Source: Triplophysa rosa
Taxonomy: Eukaryota > Chordata > Actinopteri > Cypriniformes > Nemacheilidae
Reading direction: 5' to 3'
DNA length: 64,000 nt
Assembly (NCBI RefSeq): GCF_024868665.1
Contig: NC_079892.1
Coordinates: forward strand, 4,377,607 to 4,441,606
In this document: positions 22,275 through 34,176 of the stretch, one piece after another
How positions within the stretch are numbered: the stretch's first letter is position 1
Layout of the letters: each line of letters begins with the position of its first letter
Position numbers and translations under genes: made by a program
The notes under the pieces: generated by a model
Told to the model about the DNA's origin: nothing
Seen by the model: the letters and a program-made list of their open reading frames with translations, nothing else
Databases searched by the model: none

Positions 22275-25200
22275 TTTTGACATTTAGATTTTACTTATAA
22301 TTAATAATTACTACAAATGTTTTTACTTTTATTACAATAATCTCTTTTACCTCAGTTTATTGTTGAGAGACAGCTATAAGCTTCATGATATTGCTCCATT
22401 TAATGCCATATTTTTGGCACGGGATTATCTGTTTCATTTGGAGCACTTCATTTTTATTCACAAAAAATCTAAAATCACCATGTGTAACCATGCTATGTAT
22501 TCCAGATTATTTATTTTGTTTGTCACTTAGTCTTGCTTGCATTTATGTTTTTTGATTTTTCAGTTCAACAGACAGGAAAAAAATGAACTCAAAGACAACA
22601 GAGGGAGTCTTAGAAAGAAAAGGCGAAAAAATAGAATCGGTTAACCTTTCAGACTCGCAACTTAATACAGCTCTCACCAATCACCATTGGCGACAGACGG
22701 CATCGATACACATAAACAGTGATCTACACAGAAAAGAATGAAAATCATCACTGTCGATGTGGGTTCGGATACGCCCCGCCGCGTCTGTCCACGGACCCCC
22801 CTCTCCATTTGCTTTTCATGGAGCCCTTGGGGGTTCTCAGCCCGGCTCTCTTTGGAGTTTCGATTTCCAATCACCACGTTCCCCTGCATTTAATGGGTGC
22901 GAGGGAGATGGGCAGAAGAGCCACTATGACCTTTGGCATTCCGTTAAACCTTCATTATTGTCTTATAGAAGTGACTCTGCTGTGTTGACTGTAGGTATTA
23001 AAAAAAAATGGCTGTTCCTACTAGAGATGGCATCATTTGATTGACCGATGAGATCTATAATATATACACATCGTTTTTGTATTTTGTTAAGGTCCATGTG
23101 AAACAATGAATGAAAAAAAAATTGAATTATACTACAGGAATTCTGTCATCTTTGCTCCTCTACCCAATTCCAAAATGAATATTTATATGACAAACATATT
23201 AAAGACTCGACAGACCAAACAGGCTTGAATGACAGTCTATAGAGGTTAATGCTTTTCTGCTCTCGGCAGGTATAAATACGACATCCACCAGCAGGCGTTC
23301 ACTGGGCCGTGCTAACTACCCAAACCCTGACCCCCGGATCAGACATGCTAACTGGAAACACCGATGACAATTACAAGTCAGATTCTCTCTAGCTCACATC
23401 TGATTCTAAAAGTGTCACGTCAGACTCGGAGGTAATTCAATTTCAGAAACATGAAGGGAGTCTTGGTTGTAAAAAAACATGGTAGTAGCAAACGCCATCT
23501 GAGCAGAAAGACAGCGGGAGGAAAAGCGCTTTGGACAGAGCTCGGAAGTGAGTTATAGAACATACTAAGTACTTGGAGATCAATAGCTAATGTTGGGTAA
23601 TAATGCATGCTAATGAGTAATGTCTCTCTTTGAAGGACTGGCCTTAAAGGGATCCACTGCTAATTGCTAGCGCTATCACCACTACTGCTATTGCCATGAC
23701 AACAATTACTGACCACTTGGTACTTTCCATAACTGTGCTGCTTTGAGGGCAAAATTGAAGTCTATGTCGTTATATTGTAACTGCAGTTATAACCCTCAAG
23801 GCTATTGTCTTAGTAGTGTCTTAAAGCAACAATGAGCCGTTTTGGTGTATGGTTCCCCCATGTGGTTGAAGCGCAATTGTCTGTTATCAATGTCATAAAT
23901 ACTGTCACTGTATAAGCTTCCACGTGGGCAGCGCAATACACGTGAATTTGTTGACTAAACAGAAACCGCTGTTACATCATGTCACGACTCACTTCATAAG
24001 CTGTGCATGTACTAAAGCACTATTTTGGCCTCCCGCGGGGTATACTACTGGGCTATACTAATAGCTCAAACTAGATTCTGAGGTAGCAGCTGGTTGTTAG
24101 CCGTTAGCGCATAGCGTGCTAGCTCCAGAGCAGCTAACTTGCTAACGTTAGCTACATAACACATTTGCAGTCACCCAAAACACAACGCATGGACGTGAAT
24201 GTGTTTAGTAACCAATGCAAATAATTTTCTGTAGTTATATTTTCGGAAACACACTCGCGACCAGGCGTTGTGCTTTGTGTAATAGGTGCAATCAAAAACT
24301 TATATTTAACTCGCTATGGGAATAGTGCCTAGCATAGTAAGATACCGATAACATTAGTCTACGTGCATGAACTAAGGAATCAGCAACTTTTGACCATAAA
24401 ACATTTATTGTGGTTTGGTAGTCATCGTTTACAAGCATAACACTAAATTCATGATCAGGCACGATCATGCTTAAGCTATTTATACGTAAGCTATTGAGAC
24501 CCGGCAACATTACATTATCTCTAGTCTACCTTATGGTTACAAATTGTGAACCAGTAACCTTAGTGCGCCAATAAACATATTAGAACACAATAGACATATT
24601 TCTTATATATTTTAACCTTTTGAATAGAATTTGCAGAAATGTTCTCCAACTATTAAAAAAAAATATTAAAGTACTTATCTATTCATCTCTCTTATACCGG
24701 CTGCACTTTTTCATAATGTAGTCAAAGTCATCCATTTCAAATACATTTTTATTAGGTAAAATTTTTAGTTTCTAATGAAATAAGTTTGTTTTCACAATTC
24801 TATTTTTGTATACGAAACTAATTTAATTTAAGCATACACCCTCAGATCAAAATCTTTTTAAAAGTGTTCTAAAACCTTTGACCAATGCTACATATGTATA
24901 TTTAAATCAACATATTTGCTACAACGAAGACTGACAGCATTGTAAAATAAGTATGTGAATAAGCATATTATTTTATTGTAATATAACAACATAAATATTG
25001 ATTATACAATGTTACATACGAGAGGTGAAGATTTTGCTCCACTTTAATACCTAGTATGTAACAAATGCAGTCAAAACACATGCTTCATTGTCACCCACTG
25101 GCAAGGAAGAATCCACACCATTACGTAACTACATACACGTAACTATATACAGCCTCATGCCTGATCCGCCATGATAAGGCATTAATCAAATGCCGTGACC

Positions 25201-27979
25201 TAATGAGAGTCTCCGAATGGTTATGACCTCCTCTGATGTCTGAGAAACATCCTTTAGCACAGGTGACGGTGGATCCAATTTTATGGAATCAGCTCATTAA
25301 TTTGAGTTTTATGCATGTATTCAGTGAGTCAGGCCGAGTCTTTACTACAGCTCATAATTATCTTGAACAGTGCTGCAGGTCACACAGCAAAACCGGCCAT
25401 CAATTACCATAAATTATCTCTGGGGCTGCATGCATCAGGTAGCTGTATTGTAAGTAAGGTTGAGAGGTGAGGATAAAATGAGAGGAAGACGGAAAGATGA
25501 GAAAGCACTCGGCCCCGCGAATGTGTTTAGCGCAACAGATCTGAAAGTCAGTCGCTGTGAACATTATTTTGCTAATGAGGTGAGAAAATGTGACTCTTAC
25601 TCAGCTAAAATGTGGGGAAGGAAAGACAGATCACGCACTAGTTTATGGAAATAATGCACAATGCAGTGTCCTAAAACATATCGTTGCTGTCTTTCCGAAA
25701 CCTCGGATCTCCAAATTCGCTGTTTTTCAGGAAATGGAAAAACGCTGTACTTTTTAAATGATTAAATACTGTGTTGTCAAAGTTGACAAGCATGTTTTAG
25801 TACTTTTTATTGGTTCGATACGTATTTGCAAAACCCAGTGATAAACATAAAAGGCGACTAATAATAATGATTTATAAAGTAAAAGTCACGAAATATGAAG
25901 ATACAGGGTTTCAGAAGCACAGCGGGACAAATCATATTTTTGGTTTTGTTGTGAGAAGCATTAGACATAATAGATGAATGATAAAAGTAGGTCATTGTAA
26001 ACATAAAATGTCAGCACTTACCCCTTAAAATGGATTTTTGCCCTGTTTCAAGGTCCTGACCTTTTCATCTGTCAAAAAATAGAAATATATGAATATAAAT
26101 CATACCTGTATAACATGGCATGACCTGTTCAGCATAAAACGAAACTTTCCTATTAACTTATTTTAACCTCTTAAATTGCATCCCTGTTCTAGCCCAGTAA
26201 TGTAACGGACACACTTTCACTCAAATGGTTATTTTTCCTGAACCCTTTGGATTACGAGCACAGTTTTGGTATCATTTGAAAGAAGACACTCTAAATCATT
26301 AAAAGTAATAAAAAAGTTAGAAAGGATCAAATACAATGGAATATTATTTATCATTAAAAAATACTAATGATATGCAGTATATGCCACACATGCTATAAAT
26401 ACAATGATCCCAAAGCCACGAGTCTAAAGAAGTTACGTTAGAAGTTTAAAGACAATAAAATAAAAAATAAGGTTCCTGCAAGGTTTTTTCTCTGACTAGT
26501 GCCTTTTTACAAAACAGCCACTCATTCACTCAACTTTTTTTCATAATTATTTTTTTTTTTGGGGGGGGCCTTTTTTACTTTTATCCATAGGACAGTGGAG
26601 GCAGACAGGAACATGAGGGTAAGAGAAAGGGTGTGGAATCGGGACGTGACCCAGGTAAATCTTAAATTAAGTGAAAATGATTTATATATATATATATACT
26701 GTATGTGATATAAAGAATCCACATTGCAATGGGGGCTGAATCCATACTGTTAACAGTCAAAAATATTTCACTGATGGCCGTCGGCCATTGATAGGATTAC
26801 AACAATGGTCGAATTCCAATCAAAAGTGATAATCCCTATGCCCTACTCACTTTGATATTCAGTGATCAAGAATACATTTTGTCCTGTCTTATGTTATATG
26901 CAAACCAGTTATCTTATTAAGATAACATTATATAGAGTTAGCATTCCTAAACAAGTATTATCTCAAAATATTTACAAATGGTTGTTTTGTTGACTGCATA
27001 TGTCAAGTTGGTATCAGAAAATATCAATATTTTTCTTACGATACGATAAACGTTTATCAAGTCCCAGACTTGAGTGACAACTTAATTAAGTCTAAACTTG
27101 TAACCTTGTTACTTACATCTGCTACTCATCCTGGCATTAGTTTAATTTTAATATTCGCCACAACATTCTTCTCTATAATTAAGGTGATAATTGTGATTAC
27201 AAAAACATTAAAATGAGGTGACATTTTCGTGACATGTTACACAGCAATGAGCATTTCACATCAAATAAAAAATGGTGTTTAACTTTAGTTTTCAAACAAA
27301 TAAGACGTGCAAAAACTTGGACACTAAACCTCCTGGGTGTTTTTTTTAAACTAGCACCCAGCTTTTTAAAACTGATCCTGTATTTTGTACCCTGTTTACC
27401 AGAAGGTAAATGCTGTCAGCTGTGACAAAATATACCCCGCTGAGAGAAGAAAAAAGGAACATCACTGAGGCCTGTTTGTTCAAAGGACTCTGTGTTCTTA
27501 AAGGCCAACTGACCGACAGAAATAAAGTCCATCTAAAAGAAGCTGACCCGGGGCGGTCAGGCCTCGGATGAGAGCAGAGACACGGGGAGGAAATGTCACA
27601 GCCCATCCAGGAGAGCAGCCCTCTGTAAAATCCTCTGGCCTCCGTTCTGCTGCAGCATCACACCGGTGTCAGTCAAGATTTCTGCACAGGATTTAGTCTT
27701 TCTTTCAGTGCCTAAAATATAATGTTCAAAATGTTGCATTTAAATAATTATGCATATTGAATAGCTGATATTCTTAAATATGGATTATGGCTGTAGGTCA
27801 GTGAATCCCATGGGATGATTTCCAATTTAATTTCCTAGACACTAAATTAATTTCATATGCTTAAAGGTGAAGTTTTTAACTTGTTGATCCACTAGATTCT
27901 ATCCCAGTTTAATGCGCAAAATAAACTATTCATATTGTGGTGCTAACAAAACATTCTTATTAAGCATCCCAATGTTGAC
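22275..27979. other. Long unique stretch; GC-rich patch at 22680-22990, nothing certain
   Basis: 22680-22990 is GC-rich and open in three frames (plus and minus), more like composition or a conserved element than a gene. 23820-24140 contains TTAAAGCAACAATGAGCCG and a GCTAACGTTAGC cluster that may belong to a dispersed repeat. 26022-26068 on the minus strand is bracketed by good splice signals (TTTTTTGACAG before, GGG/gtaagtg after) but has stops in all frames. A poly-T/poly-G run lies at 26549-26568. The rest is AT-rich single-copy-looking DNA. Confidence 0.35.
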
Positions 27980-28240
27980 TTAAAGTGATAGTTCACCCAA
28001 AAATGAAAATTCTGTCATCATTTACTCATCCTTGTGTCATTTTAAACCGGTATGACTTTCTTTCTTCTGCAGAACACACATGAGGATATTTTGAAGAATG
28101 TTGGTAACCAAACAACGGCAGTACCCATTCACTTGTATTGGTTTTGTGTCCATACAAAAGAAGTGAATGGGTACCGCCATTGTTCGGTTACCAACATTCT
28201 TCAAAATATCTTCTTTTGTGTTCTTACAGAAAAACACCAA
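27980..28240 (+). mobile_element. Dominant 'AGTTCACCC' MITE, subfamily A, right terminus missing
   Basis: Begins TTAAAGTGATAGTTCACCC, then TTCTGTCATCATTTACTCATC, ATGACTTTCTTTCTTCTGC and TTTTGAAGAATGTTGGTAACC. The centre is an extended palindrome: GTACCCATTCACTT and AAGTGAATGGGTACC face each other, as do GGTTACCAACATTCTTC and its inverse. The final CATACAGG...CCCTTTAA segment is absent, so the copy is truncated. Confidence 0.85.
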
Positions 28241-29942
28241 TTGGAATACGGAGGACTCTAGAAATCAATCTGAAAAGTAATTTTGAAAAATCTAACATGT
28301 TTCTATGTATAGCATTCATCAATATGCATTATAATTATCTACTGTTGCTTGGCAATCACCCATGCATGCAATTCACTTGCAGTTAATTAAATTTGCCAGT
28401 CTTCGAGCATAAGGTTTGCCGTCATAAATAAGCTGTTGTAAGAATGCAACATTACTTCATTTAATGTATGCTAAATGTAATGATAAAGATTATTAGTCTG
28501 TGTGTATAGTTCATGATGTAGACACCGTGGAGGCAGCACAATGCACATTATTGCACATCCCGGGTCCTGCTGTGCACGATACTGTGCACATTCGTTGTCT
28601 CCTATCAAAATGCGATAATTCGCTACCACCCGAAAGGAAATTTTCAGCTGATGTCATGAATCCCTGTTGTTTTTCAATCCATTCACTGATATGCAACACC
28701 TACTTTTCAGGATGGATCACCCCCCAAAAAATCAAATCAACTTTTTCGTTTTGATATTCTGTTTATTGGATATTCCAGTGGCATTTTATGTTGACAGCCT
28801 TACAATAAGATATTTTTTATTATAGAAAGATTGTTTAGAATTGACTATGTCCACAATGTGCTTGAAAATGTTTGATTTATATCATCAGCGTCGATGTCGT
28901 TGATCTGCAGGTAATCTGGTTTAAATAATTAGCGATTCAGCTGACAGAAGCATGTTGGTGTGTTGTGCGCGCGGCATTAAAAATGGATCTATGCCGCAAT
29001 AGGAAAAGGTAATTTGTGGTAATCATTGTCATTCATGTAGATTATCTCCAGACTGATACCGCGCTAATGACTTAATGAAATATTTATCGGTTCGAGAGTC
29101 TAATTGCGCTGTATTCTCAGGAACACCCAGTCAATGGTTCGAGGGTCATGGGACAGCTGTACGGCCCACGGATGAGGTGTTGAATTAATGAATATTGTTT
29201 AGACATTCTGCCGCTTGCTGCATCAAAAACCCAACTAGACACATTAATCATCCATCTGCAATGAACAGCATTAGTGATTTACAATTAATACCCACTCGAA
29301 ACTCAGAATCGCTGAGATCGCTCAGATTCACAGAGCCAAGTGTGTCTGGTGAGAAATGCACCTTGCTCTGATATCGACTGCGAGTTTGTGAGAAGGCAGG
29401 CAAAACGGGAGGAGGGTGTTTTGCATGACTTTGAAGGTTGTGCATAAATGACAAATGATATTTCGGAAACATTATCAACAACGCCAGCTGCTTTCCGAAG
29501 TGCAGCTTTGGGATACGTTCCTGGTTGTACGAGTAAAACGCCGGAATCGCCAAATGACCCCAATCCTTCAATCAACTCTCGGGATGTGCCGGCGAAACAG
29601 ACGCCCGTTTGATCGACATCTGCTTAGATTGATAAGAGTAAGTGATAATAGCACTACAAAGGCCGAAACAGAGGGGATCATTTCAAAGATATCCATCTTG
29701 GACCCCGAGCCTTGTTTACAAGTTCTTCAAACAAGCACACCTCCAAAACAGATTTCCTCTCTCGCGCTCTGCTCTGACTGTTCAAGATCTGAGCCGTAAA
29801 CATCGCTAAGCTATTATTTCAAAGTGAACAATTACGCTGGAGTGTGTGGCGAAGCCTCTTGGCGACATCAAAGCGAGAGGGCCTGTCATGGCCGAATCCC
29901 TTTTTTTGATAAGAGATGTGTATAATTCACACCCTCGGATGG
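28241..29942. other. Unique stretch; stop-poor from 29248
   Basis: 28241-29247 is ordinary AT-rich DNA. From 29248 several overlapping frames on both strands are open. One plus-strand frame (29455-29637, 61 codons, Arg-rich) ends exactly at a consensus donor AAGA/gtaagtgat but lacks a believable acceptor and has a poor start context. Open frames on both strands suggest a conserved, compositionally distinct element. Confidence 0.35.
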
Positions 29943-30160
29943 ACAGAGCCCCCCGTTTGTGTTTGCTGTCTGCGACAGGACAGAATTGAAATTCCAGCCA
30001 CACGCGCTGCTGGAGTAGTACATCATTAGGGCAGGGAAGAAATAGAAGGGCTTTGTTTGATAAGTGTGGTGAAGGGAGAAGTCTGAGGGTGGAGAGGGGC
30101 CACGGCGTGTGTGTGGGGAGGTGTAGGTCACATTGTGCAGCTGGGAAGGAAAACTGAAAA
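29943..30160 (-). CDS. Candidate minus-strand exon, unknown gene (218 nt)
   Basis: The minus strand offers an excellent acceptor (TTATTTTGACCTGTTTCTCCAG) ending at 30161. One frame then reads through to a possible donor CCGAGG/gtgtga at 29943/29942. It includes QLHNVTYTSPHTRRGPSPPS and later MMYYSSSACGWNFNSVLSQT, and codons in the later part mostly end in C or G. A second frame is open over the same DNA (154 codons, 29806-30270), which weakens the case. I recognise no family. A conserved non-coding element with few stops is an equal explanation. Confidence 0.2.
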
Positions 30161-30539
30161 CTGGAGAAACAGGTCAAAATAACAGAAAAGATGCTTAGTA
30201 TTTTTTGAGACCTCAAATACTGCAAAGAAAACAAGTTCAAATTCACTTTTAAGCAATACAACAGTAACATTTGTACATGTATTTAGGAAAAGTTCGAAAT
30301 TATTTTTTATGTGATAACCTGGATTTTTATCACAGTTTTCATGTGTCTTGTCAAGCTGTCAGTCTTTCAAGTTGCTGTTGGATGACTTTATGTCACTCCT
30401 GAGGTTTGATTTTGTTGAAGTTCAACAGACACTGGGCTGGAATGACTAAATGAAAATTGAGAACGGTCTCTTCATTTTTTCTGTGGCTGTATAAGAACGT
30501 GATCTGGATGAACTAATATAATCTCTTTCCATTTTTTGA
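30161..30539. other. Unique stretch without a gene
   Basis: AT-rich, no repeat or ORF of note. Confidence 0.4.
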
Positions 30540-30860
30540 TATATTTTTATCTTCGCTATAAAATGGGTAGGTTTAGGTTTGGGGGTAGGTTAAAGGTTCT
30601 ACAAATGTAAATCGCTTATCGATACAATTGTTGAAAAACGCACGGATACAAATGTCTTAATGAGATACAAGTTTTGTAAATATTTTACGTTTTTTGGCAA
30701 AAAATACGTAGCAATTTTTACGTTTTATACACTGTAACACGTCCAAATTCAACGTTTCAGCATCAATAAAAACGTACAAAAATGTACGTTTTGTGCTTGT
30801 AAACTTTGCATACAAATACCTACGTATAAACAATGAGATCAGGCTGGATAATCCCACCCC
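30540..30860. repeat. Dispersed repeat with TTTACG/CGTAAA motifs
   Basis: Contains GGTAGGTTTAGGTTTGGGG, several TTTTACGTTTT and AAAACGTACA units, and CGTATAAACAATGAGATCAGG. This wording is familiar from repeated cyprinid sequence. Clear ends were not found, so family and limits are uncertain. Confidence 0.4.
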
Positions 30861-30930
30861 AAACGCTGGTTTGTCAGATAAAACAAACATAAACAAAATT
30901 CTAAATGCATTCAAATGTTAAAAGGAATCC

Positions 30931-31196
30931 GGTAACACTTTACAAAAAGGTTACATTTGTTAATATTAGTTTATGTATTACATGACATGAAAAAAAACCA
31001 ATACAGCATTTCATAATTAAAAGCTGTATCCTTTAAAATGTGTTAATGCACAGTGAACTAAAATGAATAATTATATTGGCATTAACTGACATTAACAAAG
31101 ATTAATAAATGGGGAAAAACAATATTGCTCATAGTTAGGTTATGTTATCTAATGCATTTAATTATGTTAACAAACACAACCCTATAAAGTGTCAAC
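30931..31196. mobile_element. MITE with GGTAACACTTTACA ends, 266 bp
   Basis: Left end GGTAACACTTTACAAAAAGG; right end CCTATAAAGTGTCAAC, its degraded inverse. The interior carries TTAATATTAGTTTATGTATTA, CATTAACTGACATTAACAAAG and AATGCATTTAATTATGTTAAC, the typical order of a very common fish MITE. Non-coding. Confidence 0.7.
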
Positions 31197-33649
31197 AAGA
31201 ATTTTCAATACTTTTCTTAAAAGTGGCATATGCATCATGCAGATGCTTTGTCACATATGACTGGATCATTTGTAATAAAAAACAGACCCCGCTTACCACG
31301 ATCTTGATAATGATGAAATTATTGTATTAGCTTTCTTTTTTCTAGTTAAAAGCATATTTATTATATAAGCATATACATTAACCATCATGGACCGACTGAC
31401 TTGAGGAAGAAATTGATCTCTTCTACTTCTAGTAATATTTTAAATGGCTAAAAATTCTGAATCTGTTAAACCTTTTAAAATATGTAAAACATTTTTAATC
31501 GAACTGAGATCTGAATTATGAATGATGACACTGTCTATATATACACATTTTCCAAGCTGAAAATTGCTTATGATGGACAAAATTATTCTCAGAAAGCTTT
31601 GTAGTTCAAAGGTACACTTCTGAAATACGGCTTTGGAAAATTACAGCCCGTTCAAATTCCAAAGTTATTTCGTAAAGGTTAGATGCACATGCCGTCAGTG
31701 TCATTTCACACAATTACCAGAGATATTACACTCATATCAGGTAAACATATTTCTGTTTGTTCTTGATGTGTAACCGTGTCTCCGGAGGTTACTGGGAGCT
31801 TGCTTTTTCATCTATTGTAACTGACAGAAAATCCTTAGTATCACATGCATGAGGACCATTTTCTCTAATTTAGCATGACAACTTTGAATGGAGACTATAT
31901 GAGTTTTTGAAATGTATATAATCGCACTGACACCGACTGTCAACAAGAGGTTTTTTAACCCAATCATATAAAATCAGAGAACGTACAAATGATGATCGTT
32001 TCGTGATTCGGACTAGTATGTAACAAATGTTTCGGTGATAACACACAAAACCAAGAAAGGGAACAGGTGGAATTTGTTGGGCTCTGAGTTATGACTTTTG
32101 ATACCCAGAACGTTTGTGACCCTGCCTATGAAAACCCAGTTCAAGTTGTTTTGTCATTCTTACTAATGAACATTTTGTGAAAATATAACTTTGATATCTT
32201 TAATACCGACTGTGTAAGGTCATGTCATCATAATGACATTAATAGTTGAAATCAAACTTTGATTCTTATTTTCTCATAGTTCGATTTTGAGACACACTGG
32301 GTCACATTTATGAAAAAACAGAGGCCAAATACAACAGATTGGATGATGACTGTCATTCATTAGTCAATGAAATAAAACCTAGCTTTATACATACACTTTG
32401 CACACCATTTGAAAATGGTCAAACGTCGTTTGAGTGCCAGCGCTTTCTTTGAGTAGAATGGCAAACATTGAGAGTTGAGTGAAGCTGGAGTGTAACTTTA
32501 TGTACCAGGGGGTTGAAATTTTGCATTTACTTACAGTTGCCCCTGCTGGCAACAGCATTAGGCTGTCAAAAACATCTATTCTTCATTGACGGCCATTCAA
32601 GAGTAAATCTGTCAATTTTCTTTTTCTTCAAAGATTTTTACCACTAACCTTTTTGCCAACTGCTATTGCGCAATCAGTCTTGTGACATGTAGGGCTCAGG
32701 TGATTGGCCCAAAAACTTCTACGCCCTGATGCTACATGGCATGTACTGTACCTTGGGAGACGTGCCAGCCCAACAACTGCCATTGAGATGAGTGACAACG
32801 CTGTAAGTATTACAGACCTCTGTTATCCACACCCAAGATTCACATCAACATACAACACGGGGCAGTTATTTTACTGTTATTTGTGCTTCATTTGGAGAGG
32901 CTACAAGCTTCACCTCATCTCATTTTCGCTATAAACAAGTTCAACAAAAAGGCTTTGCTGACACACACCACCACCGAGATTAGACTTTCGGGCCGAATCT
33001 GGATCTACATCAGCGAGCGTTCAGAAATCCAATTCTACAGACATGGGTGGCACTGGAGAAATCAATCACAGATCGCATTAACCAGCTGAGATTCTATGAT
33101 TGCTTCTACATCGGCCATTTCACACCTGGGCCTACCCGAAGCACAAAAGATCTCGTAGCCTAACTTAAATGACACAAAACCGAGAATAATGACCGCTCTG
33201 AATAACAAACCCAGCATGCCGCGGTCACACATTTCTCACTGCTGTTTACTCATGCCGGATACCAGAAGAAATAACGTGGCGTCGTAAAGCGAAATGTGTC
33301 ACTGTAATTCGGTATTCTGTGTCCGACAGCTCCGTTGTTAGCTAATGTGGGCCTAATATAAACTACCAATGATGACAAAAAGTTAGCAGCGTTAATTGTT
33401 TATTTCTACATCAGAAATAGCTACCAACCTAGCATTCTCTTGATTTTTCTCTTCAGTCAGAAAAGAACACACATGCAAAAAAATAGTAGCACTGTTCATG
33501 AATACAAAACACTTGGTGTCCCATTAATGTTTTTAAATTATTCGAGATATTTTTTAGATACAAATAAATGTTATTTTCAATATAAAAGTTGGAAAACTTG
33601 GAATGAAAAGTAGTATGTTTGAAACATCAAATATTCCCATCCTTTAAAA
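31197..33649. other. Unique stretch without a gene
   Basis: AT-rich to about 32600, moderately GC-rich after. A 28-nt minus-strand segment near 32539-32566 has splice-like borders (TTTTTGACAG and CAACT/gtaagt) but is too short to weigh. It coincides with GCCAGCAGGGGCAA, a partial match to the CTCF core. Nothing firm. Confidence 0.35.
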
Positions 33650-33929
33650 CAGTGGTTCTCAAACTGTGGGTCCCAAGACGGATCCAGGGGGGCCACAGAT
33701 TTTGTGGCATTTTATGAAATATAGAAATTTATCATTGATTTTATGCAATCAAACATCAGAAAAATGACACCACCAACCAAAAGAATTGAGGTTCCAGCAT
33801 TGTATAACTGAATGTTTTTGGTTTAATAAAAATTCTAAGTTTAAGATTATACGTCTTTATATGGGGGTCCGCAAAGCGATGCACTTAACACAAAGGGGGC
33901 CTTACAACTAAAAAGTTTGAGAACCACTG
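33650..33929. mobile_element. hAT MITE, 280 bp, with perfect 8-bp target duplication
   Basis: Begins CAGTGGTTCTCAAACTGTGGG and ends AAGTTTGAGAACCACTG, a long perfect inverted terminus of 15 bp. Flanked by exact 8-bp repeats CTTTAAAA at 33642-33649 and 33930-33937. CAGTGGTTCTCAAAC is the classic terminus of Charlie-type hAT elements in vertebrates. No ORF; moved in trans. Confidence 0.93.
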
Positions 33930-33937
33930 CTTTAAAA

Positions 33938-34042
33938 TAACCTCAACCCTAAAGAACGAAAAGAAACAGAAAAATGCGAAAGAGATAAAAATATAATGAA
34001 TAGAAAATAGATAAAAATAGAAACAAAAATATAAATTACTAA

Positions 34043-34077
<35 letters not shown>

Positions 34078-34176
34078 GCACGCACACACGCACACACGCA
34101 CACACACAGACATACAATATTTATACTGTACTGTATATGTAATAGTTATATGTACATACGTATATATATATATATA
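33938..34176. repeat. (CA)n microsatellite with CACG interruptions, then (TA)n
   Basis: An A-rich lead-in is followed by alternating CA from about 34047 to 34108, broken by several CG steps. A TATATA run occupies about 34160-34176. Minus-strand ORFs here encode only Cys/Val repeats and are artefacts of the repeat. Confidence 0.9.

Noticed and set aside
26022..26068. Minus-strand segment with good splice borders
   Set aside because: Stops in all three frames and only 47 nt; a non-coding exon cannot be excluded but has no support.
32539..32566. 28-nt micro-exon and CTCF-like GCCAGCAGGGGCAA
   Set aside because: Too short to weigh as an exon, and the CTCF core has two mismatches. Either could be chance.
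33885..34117. Minus ORFs rich in Cys/Val
   Set aside because: Pure translation of the (CA)n microsatellite.
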